Source: Virgisporangium ochraceum (lineage in GTDB: Bacteria > Actinomycetota > Actinomycetes > Mycobacteriales > Micromonosporaceae). From it: 64,000 bases of DNA. The notes beneath the pieces are model-generated. The model did not search any database and was not told where the DNA came from. It was given only the letters and a program-made list of their open reading frames with translations. Of this stretch, positions 50,616 to 59,765 are shown piece after piece. The position numbers and the translations under genes are program-made. Location of the stretch: positions 123,285 to 187,284 of the forward strand of contig NZ_BOPH01000072.1 of the NCBI RefSeq assembly GCF_016863655.1, given 5' to 3'. The number at the start of each line of letters is the position of its first letter. The first letter of the stretch is position 1.

Positions 50616-52166
50616 ATGACCAGTCTCCGCGCGTTCTCCCGTGACGACGAGGGCTCGATGCCGCTCGCGATGCTGCTGATCCTCATCTCGGTGACGCTCA
50701 GCGCCGTGATGACCCCGATCCTGCTCAGCCAGGTGCAGTCCACCCGCACCGACGTGCGCCGGGTGCACGCGCTGCACGCCGCGCAGGCCGGCATCGACGT
50801 GGCGATGGCCTACATCCGCAACACCCAGGACAAGCTCAACGACCGCATCGGCCTGCTGAACCTGTTGCCGTGCTGGGGCTACACCGGCCTGGGCGGCACG
50901 CCGGCGTACGAGGGGAAGGTCGACGGGTCGAGCACCGCCAGGTACCAGGTGAGCGTCGAGTACTACAAGAAGGACCCGCGCAACCTGCTCACCACGCTGC
51001 TCGACCGGGTGTCGTGCTCGCTCGGCATCGGTCCGGTGGAGACGCCGAAGTTCGCCCTCCTGAAGGCCACGGGCACCGACACCGGTACCGGTGCGATCGG
51101 CTCGACGGCGACCCGCACGCTCACCGCCACCTACGTCTTCAACATCACCAACGCCAACATCCCCGGCGGGCTGATCCACGTCTACCGCGATGCGGTGAGC
51201 GACGACCTGTGCATGGCCGCCGAGTCGGGCCTGCCCACGCCCGGCCGGAACCTGCGGGTCAAGAAGTGCGACTACAGCGACCCGTCGCAGATCTGGATCT
51301 ACAACCAGTACCTGATGATCGTGCTGTCCTCGACGAGAACCACCGACAAGCCGTTGGGGATGTGCGTCGAGATGGCGGCGCCGCAGACGGCCGGCAAGAA
51401 CGCCGTGGTCAACGACTGCACGGCGGTGACGCAGCCACGACAACAGTGGAGCACCAACGACAGCGCGAACCTGCAGGGCACCACCGACGGTGTCAACCTC
51501 AACGGCACGTGCCTGGTGGTGCAGAGCCCGAACGTCGACGGCAGCAACGTGGTCGGCGGCACCTGCGGCGGCCCGTACAACAACGTGCACACCTGGTCGC
51601 TGGAGGCGCGGGTCGGCGCGGGCTCGGCGGGCCTGACCACCGGCCAGGTCGTCAACTTCAGCCAGTTCGGCCGGTGCATGGACATCACCGAGGTCAACGT
51701 CAACAAGGGCTACCTGATCGTGTGGCCGTGCAAGCAGGCGCCCGACCCGAACAAGGTGCTGTGGAACCAGAAGTTCACGATGCCGGCGATCAACCCGCTG
51801 ACGAACTCCGGCACCGGCCCGGTGACGACGACCAACCCGACCACCGGCGTCAAGTACTGCCTGAAGAGCCCGGGATCGACCGCGCCGGGCCGCTACGTCA
51901 CCGTGACCCCGTGCCCGACGATCCCGACCGTGGACCTGCTCTGGACGTTCTTCGGTCACAACGTGAACTACGCGACCAGTTACATCCTCGTCGACTACCA
52001 GCTCAACTGCATGGCGCCGACCGACCCGAAGGTCGACAAGTACGGCAGCGGCGAGAACGTCAGCAAGATCGTGATGGCCAAGTGCAACGGGTCGACGGGC
52101 CAGAAATGGAACGCGCCGCCGAACGTCCAGATGCTCTTCCCGTTGAAGGACATCCACGAGGACTGA
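50616..52166 (+). CDS. PilX-like pilin with C-terminal ricin-B-type lectin
   Basis: The 516-residue product has a PilX-like start (DDEG then SMPLAMLLILISVTLSAVMTP; no Glu at mature position 5) and 'VHALHAAQAGIDVAMAYI' typical of PilX. From about residue 186 it becomes a ricin-B-type beta-trefoil with QxW repeats (QIW at 225-227, QQW at 276-278, QKW near 503) and many Cys pairs. A pilus-bound sugar-binding tip is likely. It ends at 52166, immediately abutting the kinase gene. Confidence 0.88.
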   Translation: MTSLRAFSRDDEGSMPLAMLLILISVTLSAVMTPILLSQVQSTRTDVRRVHALHAAQAGIDVAMAYIRNTQDKLNDRIGLLNLLPCWGYTGLGGTPAYEGKVDGSSTARYQVSVEYYKKDPRNLLTTLLDRVSCSLGIGPVETPKFALLKATGTDTGTGAIGSTATRTLTATYVFNITNANIPGGLIHVYRDAVSDDLCMAAESGLPTPGRNLRVKKCDYSDPSQIWIYNQYLMIVLSSTRTTDKPLGMCVEMAAPQTAGKNAVVNDCTAVTQPRQQWSTNDSANLQGTTDGVNLNGTCLVVQSPNVDGSNVVGGTCGGPYNNVHTWSLEARVGAGSAGLTTGQVVNFSQFGRCMDITEVNVNKGYLIVWPCKQAPDPNKVLWNQKFTMPAINPLTNSGTGPVTTTNPTTGVKYCLKSPGSTAPGRYVTVTPCPTIPTVDLLWTFFGHNVNYATSYILVDYQLNCMAPTDPKVDKYGSGENVSKIVMAKCNGSTGQKWNAPPNVQMLFPLKDIHED

Positions 52167-54398
52167 TCACAGCGCGTACGCGACCGCGTCGATCAGGCCG
52201 GGCAGCGGCCCCCGGCCGGGCGGTGGCGCCACGGTGACGATCACCTGGTCGCCGTCGACGACGAGGCGGTCGGGGATGCCGTTGCGCGCGCCGTCGGGCA
52301 GGTAGGCCTGCCACAGGTCCGCGCCGGTGAGGTCGTGTGCCGACACCCGACCGTCGGGGCCGGCGACCACCACGGCCCGCCCCGGCGCGACGGCCATCCG
52401 CGACCCGGGCGTCTCGACCTGCCACTGCATAAGGCCGTCGTCGATCCGCCGGGCGCGGACCCGTTCGGCGGCCGTCAGCACGAGGTCGCCGGCCAGCACC
52501 AGGTCGGTGACCGGCATCTGCGACCGGTCGGCCCACGCCTCGCTGCCGTCGGCCAGCCGCAGCGAGCGGAACTCCCCCGCGTCGCGCACCACCACGAAGT
52601 CGCCGGCCACGACGGCCTGGGTGTAGTTCCAGGCGTGGCTGTAGCCCGGTGGGCGGGGAGGCCCCTCGCCCGGCCGGCCGGGGCCGTCGGGTCGGCCGCC
52701 CGGCGGCGGCCCGGATGGCGGCCCGGCCGCCTCGACGCTCTTCTCGTCGACCACCGCCGGTGCCGGGACGTCGACGCTCCACCGGGGGGTGCCGGTGGCC
52801 GCCTCGTGCAGGGCGATCCGCACGCGGTCACCGAGGCGGTCATGGGTGACCAGCCACTGGTCGTCGGCGTACAGCGGCGTTCCGCCGCCGGGGCGGCGCC
52901 ACGCGATGCCGCCGTCGGCGCGCACGGCGGCGAGGTAGGCCCCGGTCGCGGGTGCGCCGGTGCTGCCGGTGCCGTCGGTGCCCGGCGGGGTGACCGCGGT
53001 GCCGCCGGCCCCCACGAAGGCCAGCGTCGGCGAGACCGCGACCCGGCGCACCGATCCCGACGGGAACCGGAACTCCTCGTCGCCGGTCGTCGCGTTCAGC
53101 CGCACCAGCAGCTCACCACCGGCGACGAGCACCGAACCGCCCCACCGGTGCAGCCCGACCAGCCCGTTCGGCACCTGCCGGTTCCACCGGTCCCCGCCGC
53201 CCGGTCCTCTCGCCCGCACCGCGGTGCGGCTGCCGGCCGCCACCACGTCCGCGCCGAGCGGGACCAGCCAGACCGCTTCCGGCGCCGGCCGTCCACCGCT
53301 CTCCCCCGAGGCCGGCGGCGCGCCGTAGGGCGCCGGTACCGGCTCCGCGCCCGTGCGGCTCTGCCACAGCAGCGTCCCGCCGGCCCGGCGCTGCGGGTCG
53401 CCGTCACCGCCGCCGTCGTCGCGCACGTACCGGCCGACCAGCCCGGCCGCGACGCCGCCGGCGGTCGCCAGCCCCACCAGCCCGCCGGCCAGCACGAGCC
53501 GCCGCCGCGACACCCGCCGGATCCGCCGTGGCGTGAGCACCGCCGAGAACGGCACGTCGGAGATCGCCTGGTGCCAGCCCGGCTCCGGCGCCGACACCCC
53601 GGCCGCGGCCAGCATGCTCGACAACTCGGCCGCCGTCGGCCGGTCGCGCGCGTCGGAGCTCAGGCACCGCATGATCATGGGACGCAGTTCGCCCGGCACC
53701 CGGCCCAGGTCGAACCGTCCCTTGATGATGGCCATCATCTGCGCGTAGACGGTGTCGCTGTCGTCGACGAGCGTGCGCGCCGTGGCGGCGTAGTACATGG
53801 TGGCGCCGAGCGAGAAGATGTCGGTCGCCGGTGTGGCCTCGCCGCCGTGGATCCGCTCCGGCGCCATGTACGACGGGGTGCCGACCACGAGGCTGCTGGT
53901 CATGCGGGTCGCCTTCGGCGAGAGCACCACCCCGAAGTCGATGATGTACGGCCCCACGTCGCCGAGCAGCACGTTGCTGGGCTTGAGGTCGCGGTGCACC
54001 AGGCCGGCCGCGTGGATGGAGGCGAGCGCCTCGGCGAGGCCGGCCGCCAACGTCAGCACGGCTCCGGGCGACAGAGCGCCGTGGCCCTCGACCCACCGCT
54101 CCAGGCTCGGCCCCTCGATGTAGGTCGTGGCCAGCCACGGCGCCTCCGCGGACAGGTCGGAGTCGACCACCGCCGCCGTGAACAGAGGGTTGACCTCCCG
54201 CACGGCCGCCACCTCGCGGGCGAACCGCCGCCGGAACACCGGGTCGTCGACCAGGTCGGGCCGGATCACCTTGATGGCCACGGGCCGCCCGGACCGCGAC
54301 TGCCCCAGGTAGACCCGGCCCATCCCCCCGTTGCCCAGGACGCCGAGCACCTTGTATGACCCGATCACCGTGGGATCGGTGTCGCTGAGTGGCCTCAT
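52167..54398 (-). CDS. Membrane Ser/Thr kinase with beta-propeller-like sensor
   Basis: The 743-residue protein has an N-terminal Hanks-type kinase (about 14-265): P-loop 'GNGGMGRVYLG', VAIK lysine, catalytic 'HRDLKPSN', 'DFG' (IIDFGVVL) and 'APE' (YMAPERI). A basic juxtamembrane region and one membrane helix (about 305-325, 'LVLAGGLVGLATAGGVAAGLV') follow. The exported half is PQQ/beta-propeller-like with repeated 'VVAGDFVVVRDAGEF' and 'GDLVLTAAERV' strands and a Gly/Pro-rich loop. It abuts the pilus operon tail to tail, so it could phosphorylate pilus or chemotaxis proteins. That link is positional only. Confidence 0.9.
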   Translation of the reverse strand: MRPLSDTDPTVIGSYKVLGVLGNGGMGRVYLGQSRSGRPVAIKVIRPDLVDDPVFRRRFAREVAAVREVNPLFTAAVVDSDLSAEAPWLATTYIEGPSLERWVEGHGALSPGAVLTLAAGLAEALASIHAAGLVHRDLKPSNVLLGDVGPYIIDFGVVLSPKATRMTSSLVVGTPSYMAPERIHGGEATPATDIFSLGATMYYAATARTLVDDSDTVYAQMMAIIKGRFDLGRVPGELRPMIMRCLSSDARDRPTAAELSSMLAAAGVSAPEPGWHQAISDVPFSAVLTPRRIRRVSRRRLVLAGGLVGLATAGGVAAGLVGRYVRDDGGGDGDPQRRAGGTLLWQSRTGAEPVPAPYGAPPASGESGGRPAPEAVWLVPLGADVVAAGSRTAVRARGPGGGDRWNRQVPNGLVGLHRWGGSVLVAGGELLVRLNATTGDEEFRFPSGSVRRVAVSPTLAFVGAGGTAVTPPGTDGTGSTGAPATGAYLAAVRADGGIAWRRPGGGTPLYADDQWLVTHDRLGDRVRIALHEAATGTPRWSVDVPAPAVVDEKSVEAAGPPSGPPPGGRPDGPGRPGEGPPRPPGYSHAWNYTQAVVAGDFVVVRDAGEFRSLRLADGSEAWADRSQMPVTDLVLAGDLVLTAAERVRARRIDDGLMQWQVETPGSRMAVAPGRAVVVAGPDGRVSAHDLTGADLWQAYLPDGARNGIPDRLVVDGDQVIVTVAPPPGRGPLPGLIDAVAYAL

Positions 54399-54554
54399 CG
54401 GCCGCTCCGGGGGAGGTCCATCACTGCAGATCGTATCCAGCGCGTACTTGATCAGTAGTCCCCACTGCCGGGGCCACGACGTCCAGTGCCGCCTTCGGGG
54501 TGAACCGCGCACAGCCGTCGCCTCGGTCCCGGCGTTTCTGCAAGGCTTCCAGCC

Positions 54555-55907
54555 ATGAGCAGCGAAACCAAGATCCTGCTGGCGGAGTCGGAGCTTCCCC
54601 GCCGGTGGTACAACCTCGTCGCCGACCTGCCCAGCCCGCCGCCGCCGGTGCTGCACCCGGGCACGCTGCAGCCGGTGGGCCCGGACGATCTCGCACCGCT
54701 GTTCCCGATGAGCCTCATCGAGCAGGAGGTCACCGCCGAGCGGTACGTCGACATCCCCGAGGAGGTGCTCGACGTCTACCGGCTCTGGCGCCCGTCGCCG
54801 CTCTACCGCGCCCACCGCCTCGAAAAGGCGCTGGGCACCCCGGCGAAGATCTACTACAAGTACGAAGGGACGTCGCCGGCCGGCTCGCACAAGCCGAACA
54901 CCGCCGTGCCCCAGGCCTACTACAACGCCGCGGCGAACATCAGGCGGCTCACCACCGAGACCGGCGCCGGCCAGTGGGGCACCGCGCTGGCGTTCGCCTG
55001 CGCGCAGTTCGGCCTCGAGTGCGAGGTCTGGCAGGTGCGGGCGAGCTACGACCAGAAGCCGTACCGCAAGATCATGATCGAGACGTTCGGCGGCACGATC
55101 CACCCGTCGCCGTCGACGCTGACCAAGGCCGGCCAGGCGGTGCTCGACGCCGACCCCGACTCCCCCGGCTCGCTCGGCATCGCGATCAGCGAGGCGGTCG
55201 AGGTCGCCGCCCAGCACTCCGACACCAACTACGCGCTGGGCAGCGTGCTCAACCACGTCCTCCTGCACCAGACCGTGATCGGCGAGGAGGCCCTCCTCCA
55301 GCTGGCGAAGGTGGGCGACACCCCGGACGTGATCGTCGGCTGCACCGGCGGCGGCTCCAACTTCGGCGGTCTGGCGTTCCCGTTCCTGCGGGAGAAGCTC
55401 GCCGGACGGATCGACCCGGTGATCCGCGCGGTCGAGCCGGCCGCCTGCCCGTCGCTGACCAGGGGCGTCTACGCCTACGACTTCGGTGACACCGCCGGCA
55501 TGACGCCACTGATGAAGATGCACACGCTCGGCCACGACTTCGTGCCCGACCCGATCCACGCCGGTGGGCTGCGCTACCACGGCATGTCGCCGCTGATCTC
55601 GCACGTCTACGAGCTGGGGCTGATCGAGGCGGTCGCGAAGACGCAGACGGAGTGCTTCGAGGCCGGTATCCGGTTCGCCCGCACCGAGGGCATCGTGCCG
55701 GCGCCGGAGCCCACGCACGCGCTGGCCGCCTGCATCGAGGAGGCGTTGCGGTGCAGGGAGACGGGCGAGCCGAAGGTGATCCTCACGGCGCTGTGCGGCC
55801 ACGGTCACCTCGACCTGGCCGCCTACGGCAACTACCTCAGCGGCGCCATGGACGACCGCGAGTTCTCCGCCGAGGATCTGAAGACCGCTAATCTCCCACG
55901 AGTCTGA
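54555..55907 (+). CDS. TrpB2-type pyridoxal-phosphate enzyme
   Basis: The 450-residue protein is a TrpB2 (stand-alone tryptophan-synthase-beta-like) enzyme, with PLP lysine K113 in 'AGSHKPNTA', phosphate loop 'CTGGGSNFGG' and the long N-terminal extension and C-terminal 'ALCGHGHLDLAAYGNYL' of the family. It lacks TrpA next to it, which is usual for TrpB2, whose natural substrate may be serine/indole or another beta-replacement. It is convergent with the LuxR gene, overlapping it by 20 bp. Confidence 0.9.
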   Translation: MSSETKILLAESELPRRWYNLVADLPSPPPPVLHPGTLQPVGPDDLAPLFPMSLIEQEVTAERYVDIPEEVLDVYRLWRPSPLYRAHRLEKALGTPAKIYYKYEGTSPAGSHKPNTAVPQAYYNAAANIRRLTTETGAGQWGTALAFACAQFGLECEVWQVRASYDQKPYRKIMIETFGGTIHPSPSTLTKAGQAVLDADPDSPGSLGIAISEAVEVAAQHSDTNYALGSVLNHVLLHQTVIGEEALLQLAKVGDTPDVIVGCTGGGSNFGGLAFPFLREKLAGRIDPVIRAVEPAACPSLTRGVYAYDFGDTAGMTPLMKMHTLGHDFVPDPIHAGGLRYHGMSPLISHVYELGLIEAVAKTQTECFEAGIRFARTEGIVPAPEPTHALAACIEEALRCRETGEPKVILTALCGHGHLDLAAYGNYLSGAMDDREFSAEDLKTANLPRV

Positions 55908-58473
55908 CCAGCTCCACCCGGGAGCGCACGCCCAGCCGCAGGTAGATGTTGCGCAGGTGGTATTCGACGGTGCGGCGGCTCAGGAACAGGCGGGCCGCCA
56001 CCTCCTGGTTCGTCGCGCCGTCGGCCACCATGCGGGCGATCTGCAGCTGCTGCGCGGTCAGGTTGCCCTCGACCCGCACTCCGGCACCTTCGACGCCGCG
56101 CAGGGCGGCCGCGGCCCGGTCGCGCCACGGACCGACGTCGTAGACCTCGAACATCTCCAGCGCCGACCGCAGGTGCCGCCGCGCGCTGTCCTGGTGCGAC
56201 GACCGCAGCCGCTCGCCGAACAGCAGCTCGGTGCGGGCCCGCTCGAACCCGGCGTCATGGAGACCGAGCGCGGCCTCGAAGTGCTCCGACGCCTCGGCGT
56301 CGTCGAAACAGGCCAGCGCCCGGTTCCGGGCGGCCAGCGCCAGCCATCCGCTGCTGCGCGTGCTGCTGGCCCACGGGTCGAACGCGTCGACGGCGCGCCG
56401 GGCCGCGACCCGGTCACCGCTGCGCGCCGCCGCCTCGATGTAGTGCGGCGCGGCGGCCACCCGGAGCACGAGGTCGCCGTCGGCCCGCACCACCGAGCGC
56501 AGCCGGCCCAGTGCCGGCGCCGCGTGCCCCTCGAACAGGTCGAGCGTGGCGAGTGCCCACTCGACCATCGAGGTCGCCCGCAGCCCGGCCCGCGGCCGCG
56601 ACCGGACCTCGCGCACCCGCAGCTGGCAGGTGGGTCGGTCACCGGAGATCGCGGCGAGCACCGCGAGGGTGGCCAGGTTCGTCGTGACCAGGTCCTCCTG
56701 GCCGGTCTCGCGGGCCGCCCGCAGCCCTTCCAGCAGCATCGACGTGGCGGCCGGGTACCGGCCGAGCGCGAACTCGGCCACGGCCGCGAACTCCAGCGCC
56801 TGCGGCAGCACCGCCCGGTTGCCGGTGGAGCGGGCCACCTCGGCGGCCCGGGTCGCCAACCGGCCGGCGCGCACGTCGTCGCCGAGCAGGATCGCCGCGC
56901 CGCTCGCCGCGGTGAGCGCGGCGGCGTCGTCGAGGCTGGTCGCGAGCGCGAAGACCCGCTTCAGCGGTCCGACGGCCGCGCCGTGCCGGCCCTGGAACAG
57001 CGCGGCCTGCCCGGCGAACTGCTCGAAGACCAGCTCCACCGCGGGTGGCTCACCGGGCTGCCGCAGGGCGGCGACCCGTCGGGCGATCTCGGGGTACCGC
57101 GTGTAGTCACCGGCCGCACACGCCGCGACGCCGGCCCGTTGCAGGGCGGCCAGCGCCCGGTGCCGGTCGCGCTCGGTCAGCCGGGCGGCGGCCCGCAGCA
57201 GCGTCTTCGCGGCCGGCCGGGCGGCGCCGGCGGTCAGCTCGAGCTCACCGGCGAGGAACTCGGCCGTGCCCGACACCAGGTCGTTCGGCAGCCGGCTGAG
57301 CAGCGCCTTCGTGCGGTGCGGCTCGCCACCGAGCCAGGCCCGCTCGGCCGCCGCGACGAGCCGCCGCGCGGCCGCCTCCGGGTCGGGCGTCAGGGCGGCG
57401 GCCCGCTCCAGCGCGACCGACGCCGGCCCGTGGTCGCTGCCCGCGGTCCGTTCCAGCGCGGCGGCGAGCGTGGCGTCCGCGCCGGTCGAGGCCGCGGCCA
57501 GGTGCAGGTTGCGGCGCAGTTCCTTCCGGGACCCGGTGAGCACGCCGGCCAGCGTGCGGTGCACCGCGCGGCGGGTGGCCGGGTCGGCCTCGTGGTAGAC
57601 GACGGTGCGCGCGAGGGGCTGCGGGAACACGACCTCCCCGCTGGTGATGGCGACGAGCCGCGCCCGTTCGGCGGGCTCCAGCCCGGTGACCTCGAGTCCG
57701 CTGGCGAGCGCGGCCCGGGTGAGCTCGGCCGCGTCGAGGTCCGGGTCGGCGGCGGCGAGCAGGAGCAGCCACCGGGTGTGACCGGGCAGCGTCGCGAGCC
57801 TCGCGCGGTAGTGCCGGCGCAGGTGGCTGTCGGGTGGCAGCGTCTGCGGGACGGCTCCGGTGAGCCGGGCGTGCCGGGCCAGGTCGACCAGTGCCCGCGG
57901 GTTGCCCTCGGCCACCGCGACGATCGCCGGGCCCAGGTCGGCTCCGGATTCGGGCAGGAGGTCGTCGATCACCTGGCGGCTGGCGTCGCGGTCGAGCGGG
58001 TCGAGGCGGTGGTGCGGCACGCCGGCCAGCACCGGCTCGGCGCCCTCGCACGTGACGATCACCGCCACCCGCTCGTGATCGAGCCGGCGGGCCAGGAAGC
58101 CGAGCACGTCGAGGGTGTCCCGGTCGAGGTCGTGCGCGTCGTCGACGCACAGCAGCAGCGGCTGCCGCGCGGTCCCGGCCCGCACCGCGCCGAGGAGGGC
58201 GATCGACCGGGCGTACGGGTCCAGGTTCCGGTCGCGCAGGCTGGTGAAGGGCGTGCTCACGCGGTCACCCGGAGAAAGCTCGACCACGGCGAAGTCGACG
58301 GCTTCCGACGCGGCGAACCGCAGGAGGGCGCTGCGGCCGATTCCCGGGTCACCATGGAGGAGCAGTGCGCCGCCGCGGCCCGCCGCGGCGCCGGCGAGGA
58401 TGGCGGAAATCTCGTCCTTGGCGCCGGCCCGGCCACGGAGCATGATTTTCTGCACCGAGGATGCATTAATCAT
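55888..58473 (-). CDS. LuxR-family ATPase regulator (LAL-like)
   Basis: The 861-residue regulator has an N-terminal AAA-like ATPase ('LLLHGDPGIGRSALLRF' with Arg-Ser where Walker A has Lys-Ser/Thr, then 'PLLLCVDDAHDLD' as Walker B). A long helical/TPR middle leads to a C-terminal LuxR HTH ('LTAQQLQIARMVADGATNQEVAARLFLSRRTVEYHLRNIYLRLG'). The Arg substitution may lower nucleotide hydrolysis; such variants are seen in this group. ATG at 58473 has no ribosome-binding site; ATG at 58443 is an alternative. It is divergent from pcaF across 44 bp and may respond to aromatic metabolites. Confidence 0.88.
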   Translation of the reverse strand: MINASSVQKIMLRGRAGAKDEISAILAGAAAGRGGALLLHGDPGIGRSALLRFAASEAVDFAVVELSPGDRVSTPFTSLRDRNLDPYARSIALLGAVRAGTARQPLLLCVDDAHDLDRDTLDVLGFLARRLDHERVAVIVTCEGAEPVLAGVPHHRLDPLDRDASRQVIDDLLPESGADLGPAIVAVAEGNPRALVDLARHARLTGAVPQTLPPDSHLRRHYRARLATLPGHTRWLLLLAAADPDLDAAELTRAALASGLEVTGLEPAERARLVAITSGEVVFPQPLARTVVYHEADPATRRAVHRTLAGVLTGSRKELRRNLHLAAASTGADATLAAALERTAGSDHGPASVALERAAALTPDPEAAARRLVAAAERAWLGGEPHRTKALLSRLPNDLVSGTAEFLAGELELTAGAARPAAKTLLRAAARLTERDRHRALAALQRAGVAACAAGDYTRYPEIARRVAALRQPGEPPAVELVFEQFAGQAALFQGRHGAAVGPLKRVFALATSLDDAAALTAASGAAILLGDDVRAGRLATRAAEVARSTGNRAVLPQALEFAAVAEFALGRYPAATSMLLEGLRAARETGQEDLVTTNLATLAVLAAISGDRPTCQLRVREVRSRPRAGLRATSMVEWALATLDLFEGHAAPALGRLRSVVRADGDLVLRVAAAPHYIEAAARSGDRVAARRAVDAFDPWASSTRSSGWLALAARNRALACFDDAEASEHFEAALGLHDAGFERARTELLFGERLRSSHQDSARRHLRSALEMFEVYDVGPWRDRAAAALRGVEGAGVRVEGNLTAQQLQIARMVADGATNQEVAARLFLSRRTVEYHLRNIYLRLGVRSRVELVRLVGD

Positions 58474-58483
58474 GCTTGACAGT

Positions 58484-58499
58484 GTTACGCGGATGTAAC
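58484..58499. promoter_or_regulatory. Dyad GTTAC-N6-GTAAC between LuxR and pcaF genes
   Basis: A perfect 5-bp dyad centred in the 44-bp intergenic gap, next to a TTGACA hexamer (58476-58481). It is a candidate operator for a regulator of the LuxR or pcaF gene. Confidence 0.4.
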
Positions 58500-58517
58500 G
58501 AGATGGGAAGAGGCGAG

Positions 58518-59717
58518 ATGAGCGAGGCTTTCCTGGTCACCGGGGTCCGGACGCCGATCGGCCGATACGGCGGCGCGCTTGCGCCGGTGCGCCCCGACGA
58601 CCTGGCCGCTCACGCGATCCGCGCGTTGGTCGCGGCGCTGCCGGCCGTCGACTGGGCCGCGGTCGACGACGTGATCCTCGGCTGCGCCAATCAGGCCGGT
58701 GAGGACAACCGCAACGTGGCCCGGATGGCTCTTCTGCTGGGCGGGCTGCCCGATCACGTTCCGGGTTCGACCGTGAACCGTCTGTGCGGGTCGGGGCTCG
58801 ACGCGGTCGCGTCCGCGGCGCGCATGGTCCGCACCGGGGAGGCCGACCTGGTCGTCGCCGGCGGGGTGGAGAGCATGAGCCGGGCACCGTTCGTGATGCC
58901 GAAGGCCACGTCGGCGTATGCCCGCGGCCCGGAGATCTACGACACGACGTTGGGCTGGCGCCTGGTCAACCCCCTGATGCGTGACGGGTGGGGCACCGAC
59001 TCGATGGGCGAGACGGCCGAGAACGTGGCTGCCGAGTTCGGGATCTCCCGCGCCGACCAGGACGAGTTCGCGTTCCGGTCGCAGCAGCGGGCCGCGAAGG
59101 CCCAGGCCGGTGGCCGCTTCGACGCCGAGATCTCGCCGGTTGCGGTGCCCGTCAAGCGCGGCGACCCGGTCCTCGTGGGGCGCGACGAGCATCCCCGCGA
59201 GACGTCCCTCTCGAAGCTGGCGTCCCTGTCCACGCCGTTCCGCTCGGGCGGCTCGGTGACGGCCGGCAACTCGTCGGGCGTGAACGACGGTGCGGCCGCG
59301 GTGCTGGTCGCGAGCGCGGCCGCGGTGGAGCGCTACGGGCTGTCACCGCTTGCGCGGATCGAGGCCGCGGCGACCGCGGGCGTCCCACCCCGGATCATGG
59401 GCATGGGACCGGCACCCGCGACCCGCAAGCTCCTCGCCCGCACGGGCCTCTCGGTCGCGGACCTCGACGTCGTCGAGCTGAACGAGGCCTTCGCCGCCCA
59501 GGCCCTGGCGGTGCTGCGCGACCTGGGCCTCCCCGACGACGCTGAGCACGTCAACCCCAACGGCGGCGCGATCGCGCTGGGCCATCCGTTGGGCATGAGC
59601 GGCGCCCGGCTGGCCCTGACCGCGGCGCTGGAACTGGCGAACCGCGACGCGGGCACGGCGCTGTGCACGATGTGCATCGGCGTCGGCCAGGGCATCTCGG
59701 TCCTCCTCCGCCGCTGA
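58518..59717 (+). CDS. pcaF: 3-oxoadipyl-CoA thiolase
   Basis: A 399-residue thiolase with Cys90 ('VNRLCGSGLDA'), 'MSRAPF', 'ELNEAFAAQ', the catalytic His in 'NGGAIALGHPLG' and Cys in 'CTMCIGVGQG'. It cleaves 3-oxoadipyl-CoA to acetyl-CoA and succinyl-CoA, the last step of the beta-ketoadipate pathway; the adjacent pca genes favour this over general acetyl-CoA acetyltransferase. No 3-oxoadipate CoA-transferase (pcaI/J) is seen in the window; it may lie elsewhere. ATG at 58518 follows GAGGCGAG. Confidence 0.88.
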   Translation: MSEAFLVTGVRTPIGRYGGALAPVRPDDLAAHAIRALVAALPAVDWAAVDDVILGCANQAGEDNRNVARMALLLGGLPDHVPGSTVNRLCGSGLDAVASAARMVRTGEADLVVAGGVESMSRAPFVMPKATSAYARGPEIYDTTLGWRLVNPLMRDGWGTDSMGETAENVAAEFGISRADQDEFAFRSQQRAAKAQAGGRFDAEISPVAVPVKRGDPVLVGRDEHPRETSLSKLASLSTPFRSGGSVTAGNSSGVNDGAAAVLVASAAAVERYGLSPLARIEAAATAGVPPRIMGMGPAPATRKLLARTGLSVADLDVVELNEAFAAQALAVLRDLGLPDDAEHVNPNGGAIALGHPLGMSGARLALTAALELANRDAGTALCTMCIGVGQGISVLLRR

Positions 59718-59765
59718 CGGCGGTGCGCCGCACACCCTCGGGCACCCCGGCACCACCGCGACGGG

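Noticed and set aside
59723..59733. GTGC-GCC-GCAC hairpin as terminator of pcaF
   Set aside because: A 4-bp stem is too weak to call in DNA this GC-rich.
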